From contig CAPEBR010000025.1 in NCBI GenBank assembly GCA_948602995.1, positions 1-51,588 of the forward strand: a DNA stretch of 51,588 bases. The letters run 5' to 3'. The notes beneath the pieces are model-generated. The model had not been told where the DNA came from. It ran no database searches and was given only the letters and a program-made list of their open reading frames with translations. This stretch comes from an uncultured Dorea sp. Its GTDB lineage: Bacteria; Bacillota; Clostridia; Lachnospirales; Lachnospiraceae. Positions 1 to 6,804 of this stretch are shown here, piece by piece. Made by a program: the position numbers and the translations under genes. Every line of letters begins with the position of its first letter. Positions within the stretch are counted from its first letter, which is position 1.

Positions 1-82
1 CTGCCAAAATTTTAGTCTGGGCCGTTGCCGAAACAAAAGTTGATTTTTCAGTCTGTCTACTGAAAATAAAATATGACAATTT

Positions 83-136
83 TATTGTATATCAATATAT
101 TGTATTTGTCAAATATATTTTATCAATATATAGTAT
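83..136 (-). promoter_or_regulatory. Leftward sigma-A-type promoter with repeated operator-like elements
   Basis: On the minus strand TTGACA (107-112) and TACAAT (84-89) are separated by exactly 17 bp, a near-consensus promoter reading off the left edge. An 8-base element recurs on the plus strand as TATTGTAT at 83-90 and 98-105 and TATAGTAT at 129-136. The second and third copies lie in 16-base repeats (90-105, 121-136; one mismatch) spaced 31 bp, about three helical turns. Two copies overlap the promoter, as expected for a repressor operator. The target gene lies outside the window. Bases 1-82 hold no gene that I can see, only a weak hairpin at about 46-65. Confidence 0.55.
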
Positions 137-164
137 ATGATTAGAAATCATATCGCTCATACAT

Positions 165-392
165 TCATTTCCTCAAAGCAGCGCCCAGCTGGCTCCCATC
201 TGCATATTTCTCAACCGGAAATTTCAGGATGCACTGCAGCATGGTGTAGACGAACTCCTGATATAAGTCCTCGTCAAATCTTCCGTTCACGACCGCATAC
301 TTGACCATCAAAGGACGGTACATCTCTATGATCTCCATCATTGCCTTCCTGTCATATCCCCTGGCTCTCTGCAATATTTCCTTAAACTTCAT
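165..392 (-). CDS. Sigma region 2-like small protein (HTH_16 / Tn916 Orf8-like)
   Basis: 75 residues. The pattern 'YDRKAMMEIIEMYRPLMVKYA' followed by 'DEDLYQEFVYTMLQCILKF' resembles sigma-70 region 2, the core-binding and -10-recognition helices, and the family annotated as helix-turn-helix 16 in Tn916-type elements. There is no region 4. The start is supported by GGGAGGCGC upstream, and the gene overlaps the preceding region 4-like gene by 11 bases, so the two are probably translated together. In Bacillus, SigO (region 4) and RsoA (region 2) form a two-polypeptide sigma factor; equivalence here is inference. It is the last gene before a strong leftward promoter at the window edge. Confidence 0.65.
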   Translation of the reverse strand: MKFKEILQRARGYDRKAMMEIIEMYRPLMVKYAVVNGRFDEDLYQEFVYTMLQCILKFPVEKYADGSQLGAALRK

Positions 393-825
393 CCTTTGCG
401 CCTCCCAGAATCTTACGGATTTTTTTTACTGCATTATAGTATGTATTTTCTGCTTTCTTTTCCGCCATCCCTACGATCAGGCCAATCTCCCGGAATGATT
501 TTTCATAAAAGATCCGCAGCACGATCACCTCCTTCTGCCTCTCTGCAAGTGAAGTGATCGCCTGAAAGAGCTGGTAGTCCTCTATCTGGTCCAGTAAAAG
601 CCGGCTCTCTACGACGCCATGAAAAATCTTATCTGACAAAAGATCCATCTCCCTTAGCAGATCTTCCATCCCCTGCCCCGGAACAGCCAGCTCCTCCTCG
701 TAATTTGTTTCATTTCTCTCCACACTGCATTTCTTATCCAGATAATGCCCTTTCGTATTCCTAACCGCCTGCTTTACATATGCGCTGAAATGGTTCTTTA
801 ATTCATCTGTATTTTTACGTTCCAT
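382..825 (-). CDS. Sigma-70 region 4-like protein (partner of the region 2 protein)
   Basis: 147 residues from the ATG at 825, which has a textbook CAGGAGGAG SD; an in-frame extension to 1029 lacks one. The C-terminal third (about 90-143) reads LAERQKEVIVLRIFYEKSF then an HTH (REIGLIVGMAEKKAENTYY) and KKIRKIL, the sigma-70 region 4 architecture that contacts the -35 element. No region 2 signature is present in the N-terminal part, which is charged and probably alpha-helical. The region 2-like ORF overlaps its 3' end. Similar sigma-like pairs (orf7/orf8 type) occur in conjugative transposons, which fits the accessory nature of this block. It may control transfer or cargo genes of the element. 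Confidence 0.7.
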   Translation of the reverse strand: MERKNTDELKNHFSAYVKQAVRNTKGHYLDKKCSVERNETNYEEELAVPGQGMEDLLREMDLLSDKIFHGVVESRLLLDQIEDYQLFQAITSLAERQKEVIVLRIFYEKSFREIGLIVGMAEKKAENTYYNAVKKIRKILGGAKDEV

Positions 826-989
826 TTTCTCCTCCTGAAAGTTTTCTTGAAAGTCATCTGTTTCACCGAAAACTTCAGGCGGCGGACGCGCACCGGGGAT
901 TCCCTTGCTTTTCCTCCGGAAATATAAAATATCCTCAAAATGGATATTGAAAGAATGTCCATATGCCGGCTTCCCGCACATACATGTAC

Positions 990-1021
990 AAAAAAAGACT
1001 GTCAGGAAATGTTCCTGACAG
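990..1021 (-). terminator. Rho-independent terminator
   Basis: On the minus strand a perfect 10-bp stem CTGTCAGGAA/TTCCTGACAG (999-1008 and 1012-1021, 3-base loop) is followed after one more base by seven T (990-996). It ends transcripts from the zinc-ribbon/signal-peptidase group. The rest of 826-1197 holds the sigma gene leader; I see no other gene in it. Confidence 0.85.
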
Positions 1022-1197
1022 CCCGGCAATACTATATGTTTTTTAATACTCCTGATAATACTAACCTAAATCCCAAGTTAATAAAAGCAAAGAGTATTTG
1101 TTATATCTATCCCCCTGAGATTGTGCCTTTCCCATGCGCTTTAATTTGATAAAGTGTTTCCTTGCCTTATCTTACCCCCGGAAAGGCGCCTGATTTC

Positions 1198-1650
1198 TTA
1201 CATTCTGCCTACTTTTCTTTGATCTGGAATTTCGCAAATGCCGCCTTTCTCCCTCCTGTCCAGAAATTCCTTGATATCCCCGTCAAAAGATGTGACCTCA
1301 TCTAACACGAATTCCTCCACTTTTTCAAAATTATAATCAATCTCTTCGGATGTCATGGCGTCTACCCTCTCCATCTCCTGTTCAATCTGATCCAGGAGTT
1401 TTTCTTCCTCTAATCCTTTCTCGTACTGATGTCCGCATTCCGGGCAGATCCGTACCTTTCTTAAAACAGAAGCGCCGCACTTCGGACAGGGCTTAAATTT
1501 CCTGTTTTTTAGTGCTGCCTTGCTGATGTATGCAATCTCCCCCAGGCAGCTTCCCAGGATAACTGCCCATCCTGCCCTCCAGCTCCAAAACTGTAGTCCT
1601 AACCCAAATATCTGAAAAACACTGAAACAATAAAGCCTTCCTGCTTTCAT
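1198..1650 (-). CDS. Zinc-ribbon membrane protein
   Basis: 150 residues from the ATG at 1650, chosen because GGAGGTG lies 8 bases upstream; the frame is open further but has no SD. Two short hydrophobic segments (about 5-22 and 25-42, YCFSVFQIFGLGLQFW and WAVILGSCLGEIAYI) are followed by a C4 zinc ribbon, CPKCG...CPECG, and a long acidic, probably helical tail (EEEKLLDQIEQEMERVDAM). This looks like a small integral membrane protein with a cytoplasmic metal-binding knuckle. It follows the signal peptidase gene by 16 bases and probably shares its transcript. No named function recognised; a scaffold or partner of the signal peptidase is possible but unsupported. Confidence 0.7.
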   Translation of the reverse strand: MKAGRLYCFSVFQIFGLGLQFWSWRAGWAVILGSCLGEIAYISKAALKNRKFKPCPKCGASVLRKVRICPECGHQYEKGLEEEKLLDQIEQEMERVDAMTSEEIDYNFEKVEEFVLDEVTSFDGDIKEFLDRREKGGICEIPDQRKVGRM

Positions 1651-1666
1651 TCCCGCACACCTCCAA

Positions 1667-2110
1667 TTAAAATAATTTGCAAACCACCGTCCCTCGGACA
1701 GCGCTTTTCCCAACACATCCAAAAGCTCTGGAATCTAATGACACTTCCTGATTCTCCCCAATCAGGAAATACTGCCCTGGGGACAGGCGGTACTCCAACT
1801 CCTGTCTCCTGCTTTCTCCCTGCATCCCGTTAACAGGTTCTGCCACTTTTTCACCGTTCAAATAAACTCTTCCACAAGCAACAGTAATATAGTCTCCCTC
1901 CGCAGCCAAAATCCGTTTTACTACCACATAATCCCGTTCTTCTATGTATGCTGCTACTATATCCCCTTTCTGCGGCATTCCCCATTTTCTCAGCAAAAGG
2001 ATATCCCCTTCATAAAAAACCGGCTCCATAGATCCTCCGCTGACATAGGCAATATCAAAAAATACCCGGAACACCATCACTGCAAAAAATGCAGCCGTCA
2101 CTGCCCCCAT
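1667..2110 (-). CDS. Signal peptidase I (type I, S26 family), element-borne
   Basis: 147 residues. One N-terminal membrane anchor (about 3-20) is followed by the catalytic serine motif SGGSMEPVF (Ser27) and the catalytic lysine in VVVKRILA (Lys65), then the later conserved box IGENQEVSLDSRAFG (box D has N-x-x-x-S-x-D-S-R-x-F-G). The Ser/Lys dyad is intact, so the protein should cleave secretory signal peptides at the outer face of the membrane. It is close to the minimum length for Gram-positive enzymes. It sits among partition and sigma-like genes in the element-like block, so it is probably dedicated to an exported product of the element rather than being the housekeeping enzyme (inference). 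Confidence 0.85.
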   Translation of the reverse strand: MGAVTAAFFAVMVFRVFFDIAYVSGGSMEPVFYEGDILLLRKWGMPQKGDIVAAYIEERDYVVVKRILAAEGDYITVACGRVYLNGEKVAEPVNGMQGESRRQELEYRLSPGQYFLIGENQEVSLDSRAFGCVGKSAVRGTVVCKLF

Positions 2111-2158
2111 GATTTTTCCTGCCCTCTGTCTTTGTCTTATATGCGTATCAATCCCCCC

Positions 2159-2500
2159 CTATTCCATATCCTCAAACATTGCATAATTCTGCCGCATCAG
2201 CTCTGCCTCCTCCTGGTCCATCTCCTCACTTCTGCCACTATCCACCTGAATCAGCCTGTCCTTCCTTATGTCCGTTTCTGTATTCATCAGCCTGTTCTCT
2301 TTCTTACCAATCCTTTCCTTTTTAGGCTTGTTAAGGACAAGATTTCTCCCCTCCTGTAAAGCCCAGTACGCCAGTATTGCTTTCACGATATATCTTGTTT
2401 TTTTCCTGCCGCAGCTGTTCAAGAACTCACTGACCCGCCGGTGGTCTTCATCAGTCTCATCAAATTTTAGATTAAAACGGTATTCATCCTGTTTTCCCAT
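2159..2500 (-). CDS. ParR-like partition partner protein
   Basis: 113 residues. The N-terminal part (KQDEYRFNLKFDETDEDHRRVSEFLNSCGRKKTRYIVKAILAYW) resembles the ribbon-helix-helix DNA-binding half of ParR proteins, which bind the centromere-like site and cap ParM filaments. The C-terminal half is charged and low in hydrophobics, as expected for a filament-contacting tail. It lies 18 bases downstream of the actin-like gene, the usual parM-parR order. GGGGGCGG lies upstream of the start. The ParR assignment rests on position, size and the RHH-like pattern; sequence conservation in this family is poor. Confidence 0.6.
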   Translation of the reverse strand: MGKQDEYRFNLKFDETDEDHRRVSEFLNSCGRKKTRYIVKAILAYWALQEGRNLVLNKPKKERIGKKENRLMNTETDIRKDRLIQVDSGRSEEMDQEEAELMRQNYAMFEDME

Positions 2501-2518
2501 AGAAACCGCCCCCTTCGA

Positions 2519-3463
2519 TTAACAGCCGCCTTTATCGTACAGGTATTTCTTTTTATACCCCAGCACATTTACTTTTGAATCATCGATCACATAATACTCT
2601 CCCCGGTATCTTCCCCATACCTTATCAATGATCCTGGATAGCAGGATAGAACCGCCGCCAACAAAGACGGCCACAGACAGCCGCAGGTCAATCCCACATT
2701 CCCGAAGCATCCCAAGCGCGTCTGCCACATGGCTCTCTGCAAGCTCCGTTACCCTGTCTTCAATCCCCCGGTCATACATGGAAGTTTCCCCCAGAATGAT
2801 CGCATCCATATCATTTTCTTTCAGATCCAGGTCGTATTTCTCACGGATTCCCTTATTGATACGCTGATACATGGAAATTACGCCTCTGTCAGTCGAATCC
2901 GTATAGTCCCATGAGATCATCCCCTTTTCCAAAAGCATATAGTCCAATGTAAACCCGCCGATATCCAGCAGGAGGACTTTCTTTTTAAACAGGTTTAAGT
3001 CTCTTGCCACATATAGATAGGCTGCGTAGGTCTGCATGTGGACATATACCCCTGAGAAAGAAATCCGGTAGGACATCCCCATATATTCGAACTCCACAGC
3101 TTCCCCGCCCCGGTAAAAATATTCCCGGAACTTTTTATACTGCCCCCGGTAATATAACGGAGGAAGGCCTACCACCAGATCTATCTTAAGTACCTCCCCC
3201 GGAAGGAACAGTCTTGGCGGCTTTAATTCCCTCAGCTCCTTTGCAATCGCAAACAGCGTCAGGATATAATAGCGTTCGTCTACGGATTTGTCTGGAAGAT
3301 ATACATTCCTCTCCGGACTCAGCCGGTAATACCTGCCCTGGTATTTTACCGCTTCTTCCCCTTCTCCCGGCACATCCTCCAATACGGATATTCCCGAATG
3401 GAACTCAAAATGTTCCGTCTTAATTGCTTTGTTCCCTGTGTCAATCGGCATCATCAACATCAT
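2519..3463 (-). CDS. parM: ParM/StbA-family actin-like segregation ATPase
   Basis: About 314 residues; the start at 3463 (or the next ATG, 3460) follows AAAGGAG, the upstream in-frame ATG at 3484 does not. Actin-fold landmarks are visible: phosphate-1 loop MPIDTGNKAIK near the N terminus, phosphate-2 loop LLLDIGGFTLDYMLL in the middle, and an adenosine motif VAVFVGGGSILL near the C terminus. ParM-type proteins polymerise with ATP to push apart low-copy plasmids or excised elements. It is followed by a ParR-like gene and preceded by a strong promoter. Its presence implies the block exists at some time as an autonomous circle or derives from a plasmid (inference). Confidence 0.8.
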   Translation of the reverse strand: MMLMMPIDTGNKAIKTEHFEFHSGISVLEDVPGEGEEAVKYQGRYYRLSPERNVYLPDKSVDERYYILTLFAIAKELRELKPPRLFLPGEVLKIDLVVGLPPLYYRGQYKKFREYFYRGGEAVEFEYMGMSYRISFSGVYVHMQTYAAYLYVARDLNLFKKKVLLLDIGGFTLDYMLLEKGMISWDYTDSTDRGVISMYQRINKGIREKYDLDLKENDMDAIILGETSMYDRGIEDRVTELAESHVADALGMLRECGIDLRLSVAVFVGGGSILLSRIIDKVWGRYRGEYYVIDDSKVNVLGYKKKYLYDKGGC

Positions 3464-3535
3464 AAATCTCCTTTCCGGTCTCAAACCTGCTCGAATTCGT
3501 ATTACTCATTGTATGCGCATTAATGATTAGCACCT

Positions 3536-3565
3536 ACTATAAAATTTTTGTATTTTCCAAGTCAA
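3536..3565 (-). promoter_or_regulatory. Promoter of the parM-parR operon
   Basis: Minus strand TTGACT (3560-3565) and TATAGT (3536-3541) with an 18-bp spacer, upstream of the parM start at 3463. The -35 overlaps the stop codon of the preceding gene. The 70-base leader between -10 and parM has no clear iteron array, so the centromere site is not located. Confidence 0.6.
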
Positions 3566-4131
3566 CAGAATTTCTGGTCAGATTCATAATTATTTCTAAA
3601 ATATTCTATAATCCTTCTGCTTTCTTCTTCGTACCCCCATAAAATCCCGCCGACTGCCTCAAACGCCTGCTCGCGCCAGCGGAAATAGGTTGCCCGGTGG
3701 ATACGCGTAATCTTTGGGAAATGTGGCTCCAGCTTGTCCAGGATTTCTTCGATATTCTCCGCCCGGTAAGCCGACATATAGCTGTAATACAGAACCCAGT
3801 ATAGCCGTTCCCCCTGAGGATGGAATTTCCGCATAAGCTCAACCGCTTCATCAATCAGCTTCAGGAATTTGTTGGAACGGTTGATCGTCTCGATCCGCTC
3901 CTTCATATCCCCCAGATCCCGGTTAATGTCCATGCCGGCCTGATAAACACTGTCAAGAAATGTATCAATGTCTGTGCCGTATTCCCACTGTATCCGGTGC
4001 TTCACCTGGTTCACCTTTATCTGCATCCGCCAGTTTACGGAACGGTATATTTTAAAAAGCGCTATGATATCATGGTAAGCTTCATTCTCTTCTCCGACAA
4101 ACTGCTTGTTTATGACTCCCGATCTTCCCAT
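3562..4131 (-). CDS. Unknown protein resembling phage late-gene regulators (ArpU/RinA-like C terminus)
   Basis: 189 residues, GGGGAAAAG ahead of the ATG. The N-terminal two thirds are predicted helical and charged. Near the C terminus, PKITRIHRATYFRWREQAFEAVGG followed by LWGYEEESRR resembles the 'S-x-x-T-Y-Y-x-W/R-K' region 4-like helix-turn-helix followed by 'LWG' found in ArpU/RinA phage regulators. That assignment is tentative and by pattern only. The gene overlaps a 58-codon membrane-protein gene upstream by 22 bases and lies just ahead of the parM promoter, so it belongs to the same element-like block and may be its regulator. Confidence 0.45.
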   Translation of the reverse strand: MGRSGVINKQFVGEENEAYHDIIALFKIYRSVNWRMQIKVNQVKHRIQWEYGTDIDTFLDSVYQAGMDINRDLGDMKERIETINRSNKFLKLIDEAVELMRKFHPQGERLYWVLYYSYMSAYRAENIEEILDKLEPHFPKITRIHRATYFRWREQAFEAVGGILWGYEEESRRIIEYFRNNYESDQKFC

Positions 4132-4286
4132 TTGTTCTTTTCCCCAACTTTCTGCTCACTGGAATGTTCCCTCTCCCATAAGCGTTTCTCTTCCTCATCA
4201 CTGTGCTTTCCTACAAGAATGCAACAATACATAATTCCTGCACAAAAAAGCATTGCTAATACTTCTGAAATTACTAAAACTAACAT
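4110..4286 (-). CDS. Small single-span membrane protein (58 residues)
   Basis: A short ORF from ATG at 4286 to TAA at 4110. The first 26 residues (MLVLVISEVLAMLFCAGIMY continuing CCILVG) form one hydrophobic span with three cysteines; the remaining 32 are strongly charged (DEEEKRLWEREHSSEQKVGE). AGAGAGGG lies 5 bases before the ATG. The 3' end overlaps the next gene's start by 22 bases, typical of translational coupling. The composition is that of a real type I/III small membrane protein rather than a random frame. Function unknown. Confidence 0.6.
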   Translation of the reverse strand: MLVLVISEVLAMLFCAGIMYCCILVGKHSDEEEKRLWEREHSSEQKVGEKNKWEDRES

Positions 4287-4306
4287 CTAATCCCTCTCTA
4301 CTTCCT

Positions 4307-4453
4307 ATGTATTTGTATTTTAAATTCCGTGTACACCGCCTGAATCATCCAGTTCCCATATTTTGTTGTCAATGTGCCGATCTTCACTTAACAGGAAGTA
4401 AGGTTTATCAGAAATTCTGTAAAGATTGTGGATATATTTTTATTTTTGAATGA
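4307..4453 (+). CDS. Possible 48-residue zinc-ribbon ORF or gene remnant
   Basis: On the plus strand, antisense to the otherwise empty stretch upstream of the small membrane gene, an ORF ends with FCCQCADLHLTGSKV then YQKFCKDCGYIFIFE: two CxxC knuckles 14 residues apart, the spacing of a zinc ribbon. No SD precedes the ATG at 4307, so it may be a decayed gene end or coincidence. Otherwise 4287-4520 shows only AT-rich sequence. Confidence 0.25.
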   Translation: MYLYFKFRVHRLNHPVPIFCCQCADLHLTGSKVYQKFCKDCGYIFIFE

Positions 4454-4520
4454 AATGCAAGATAAGATTTGATAATTGAAATTTGGATTCTATATGCCTT
4501 AATTTATAAACTGTTTTTTT

Positions 4521-4563
4521 ACAAAAGAAAAGAGCTGCCATCATAGCATAATGACAACTCTTC
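4521..4563 (-). terminator. Rho-independent terminator after the three-gene block
   Basis: On the minus strand a stem of about 14 bp with several G-U pairs (4530-4562) is followed by a T-rich run (4521-4530, TTTTCTTTTG). It ends the 6716-4682 transcription unit. Between it and the gene stop (4564-4681) a stretch translates as SVEFSDTQKKEIEKMFELL then stop, directly after another stop, which may be the relic of a lost gene. Confidence 0.7.
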
Positions 4564-4681
4564 CACTTGTTTTAATATGCGTTCTTATTCTGAATCTTCT
4601 TAACTATAATAGTTCAAACATTTTCTCAATCTCTTTTTTCTGTGTATCAGAAAATTCGACGCTCTAAGCGATAAGGCTTTA

Positions 4682-5629
4682 TTACACAATATTCACAGCT
4701 ACATACCCATCCTCTGTCTTTACAATCTGGTGTTCTTTAAGAAGCTCCTTTGTACTGCTTCCATAAAATGTCTGGACAGATTTATAACTGCCAAAGAATT
4801 GATTAGTTCCAAGATAAAATTCTTCGTCTTCATCCAACTCATCCTCCATGGTCAGTCCATGCGCCTGCAAAATATTTTTTAATGCCATCTCTTTCCACTC
4901 TTCATAGGTTTGCTTTTTTCTCCTGTCCTCACCATAAAGCAGATATGTAATACCCTTCGGATGATTTCTGTCAAACCATTTCCAGATTTCCTCCCTGTCC
5001 GTTCCTTTCGGGAAACAGATAACCGATCTCTCTTTTGATTTTCTCCCATCTTCAAAATCAGCCATAAGTACAATTTTATATTCCTGCTCTAAAACCAGCC
5101 TGTGTTCTTCATCTTCTTTAAAAGCGACCTGTGCAAAATCTTTCCAGAGTTGTTCTATCTGCCTGTAGCAGTATCCTTTTTCCCCGCTCCAGTCACAGAA
5201 ATCTTCCTCATACAGACACTCACTGCAGAGCATAAGCTTAAAGCCGCATCTTGCACAGAATACCTGGTAACCGTTTTCTTTCACATTCCATTCCAGTGTA
5301 ACTTCTTCATTGCAATGCGGACAGAATTCCGTAACCCTATAAGAACTGTTCTCTAAAGACTCCTGCTTTTTTACCTGCTCCCTTTCCTCCATCTTCTTTA
5401 TCGTTGAAACACCTCTCCAGAATAAACTTTCCAACTCCTGAATCAATCCGGCAAAATGTCTGACGGATCGGATACTCTTCCCATCCATTGTAAGCTCCAG
5501 GACCTCATCATCTCCACCCGGCAGATCAGTTCCGTTTTCATCCCACCAGTTTGTTAATATATCTGCAACGGATTCAAAGGTTCTTTCTATTTCTTTCCCA
5601 TCTACGTTGATTGTTTTTATTCTAATCAT
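4682..5629 (-). CDS. Unknown zinc-ribbon protein, 315 residues
   Basis: The start at 5629 follows GAGGAG by 7 bases, and that SD is the last codons of the upstream gene, so the two are coupled. After an N-terminal beta-rich part (MIRIKTINVDGKEIERTFES) come two cysteine pairs, FCPHCNEEV and FCARCGFKL, then MLCSECLYEEDFCDWSGEKGYC with further cysteines, which suggests two treble-clef or ribbon metal sites at about 105-165. The C-terminal half is mixed alpha/beta with acidic stretches. No hydrophobic segment. I do not recognise the family. It is last of three co-directional unknown genes that probably form one operon in the element-like block. Confidence 0.65.
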   Translation of the reverse strand: MIRIKTINVDGKEIERTFESVADILTNWWDENGTDLPGGDDEVLELTMDGKSIRSVRHFAGLIQELESLFWRGVSTIKKMEEREQVKKQESLENSSYRVTEFCPHCNEEVTLEWNVKENGYQVFCARCGFKLMLCSECLYEEDFCDWSGEKGYCYRQIEQLWKDFAQVAFKEDEEHRLVLEQEYKIVLMADFEDGRKSKERSVICFPKGTDREEIWKWFDRNHPKGITYLLYGEDRRKKQTYEEWKEMALKNILQAHGLTMEDELDEDEEFYLGTNQFFGSYKSVQTFYGSSTKELLKEHQIVKTEDGYVAVNIV

Positions 5630-5633
5630 CTTG

Positions 5634-5918
5634 TCACTCCTCTTCAATCTTTACAGATTCAGCCGCATCTTTTATGGCTTCTGCAATTGCATATTCATAG
5701 GTCATATTATTTTTATCTAAGTATGTCCGAAGTAAAAATGCTGCCTCCTCTATAAAACTTTTGTTTCCTTTAAGCTTCACATACTGCTCCGCTGTCAGAT
5801 AGGTTTCCATATTTTCTCTCACATTCTCCTGATCATAAAGATTCTCCTGCTCCTCATAAGCCAAAAACACCTCCTGTTCCGTCAAGATTATCTTCTTTCC
5901 TTCTCTGTAAATTTCCAT
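5634..5918 (-). CDS. Unknown small acidic protein, 94 residues
   Basis: The ATG at 5918 (MEIYREGKKIILTEQEV) has AGGAGG 10 bases upstream; a GTG three codons earlier sits too close to that SD. The protein is acidic and helical, with conserved-looking blocks AEQYVKLKGNKSFIEEAAFLL and YEYAIAEAIKDAAESVKIEEE. No domain recognised. Stop and the next start are separated by 4 bases, consistent with coupled translation with the zinc-ribbon gene. Composition resembles small host-takeover or regulatory proteins of mobile elements, but no function can be assigned. Confidence 0.6.
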   Translation of the reverse strand: MEIYREGKKIILTEQEVFLAYEEQENLYDQENVRENMETYLTAEQYVKLKGNKSFIEEAAFLLRTYLDKNNMTYEYAIAEAIKDAAESVKIEEE

Positions 5919-6014
5919 GTTCAACACTCCTCCTGTCTAAATCGTTCATTTTTTTCTATGCACTCTATTCTTCCAGACCAATTCACCTATATCAGCAATA
6001 AACCCGTAACCATT

Positions 6015-6716
6015 TTAAGAATGTCTGGTGCATTCTGTAAGTCCGCACGAATCCAACTCACAGAATTTTCTGCCTTCTTCCTCATCTTCTATAAACGGGT
6101 CACATACTTTATACTGATTTTTGTTCAATATCCGAATGGCTGATTCTTTTATCTCTTCCAGTATGCCTATATTCCACGGGAACCGTTCTTCATAATCCTT
6201 TTCATTTTCCAGTTCCAAAAGCGTAAGGCACATCCGATATACTGCATTGTCTACTTCATCGGCACGTTTCATCATAGCCTCTGTAAATTCCATCTCTTCA
6301 CCCACAGGATTCACTTCTTCCACCTGATCCATTTTTGCCTCTCTTTTAATGATTTCAGAGAAATAGACTCTCTGCTTTTCTAATGAGCCATATTCCTCCC
6401 AGTCATAATAAGCTGCATCTTTGTCGACCAAAATCCTTCTGTCTGCAACACTCTTCAATCTGCGTATGATTTCTTTGACGGAAGGGAACGGAACCTTTCT
6501 GTCATTTGTGTAAAACAAATACATATATCCTCTTGATTCAGGCACACTCCTTGTATTACCGATAATAATTGCTTTAAATTCCGCATCATTTTTCACGGAA
6601 ATCTCAGCTGTCCTAAGCTTATAATTCCAGGTAACATTATAATACTTAAATACTGGCTCTTTCTTTAAACGGTTATATCCATCCTTAATATTTCTTGCAA
6701 GTTCTTTATAACCCAT
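6015..6716 (-). CDS. Unknown protein, 233 residues, first of the three-gene block
   Basis: Starts at ATG 6716 with GAAGGAGG upstream. The N-terminal half has a mixed alpha/beta pattern (FKYYNVTWNYKLRTAEISVK, FKAIIIGNTRSVPESRGYMY, FYTNDRKVPFPSVKEIIRRL); the second half is acidic and helical and ends in a cysteine-containing tail (CELDSCGLTECTRHS). No transmembrane segment. Family not recognised. A terminator-like hairpin ends only 15 bases before the start codon, leaving no room for a promoter, so expression appears to depend on read-through from the ligase gene. Confidence 0.6.
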   Translation of the reverse strand: MGYKELARNIKDGYNRLKKEPVFKYYNVTWNYKLRTAEISVKNDAEFKAIIIGNTRSVPESRGYMYLFYTNDRKVPFPSVKEIIRRLKSVADRRILVDKDAAYYDWEEYGSLEKQRVYFSEIIKREAKMDQVEEVNPVGEEMEFTEAMMKRADEVDNAVYRMCLTLLELENEKDYEERFPWNIGILEEIKESAIRILNKNQYKVCDPFIEDEEEGRKFCELDSCGLTECTRHS

Positions 6717-6731
6717 ACCTTTTCCTCCTTC

Positions 6732-6774
6732 AAAAAGGGCATTGACTATTCCGTAAAATAATCAATGCCTTTTT
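6732..6774 (-). terminator. Terminator-like hairpin B between the ligase gene and the unknown block
   Basis: On the minus strand GGCATTGATTATT pairs with AATAGTCAATGCC (one G-T pair) around a short loop, followed by CTTTTTG. On the plus strand it also ends in a T-run, so it could act both ways. It closely matches the hairpin at 8882-8923. Because it lies directly ahead of the SD of the 6716 gene it may act as an attenuator. Confidence 0.75.
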
Positions 6775-6804
6775 TGTTCTTTCAATAATTATTTCCTGCT
6801 TTGC

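Noticed and set aside
1023..1197. A 24-codon frame (MGKAQSQGDRYNKYSLLLLT...) upstream of the sigma pair
   Set aside because: No SD, and the composition is not protein-like.
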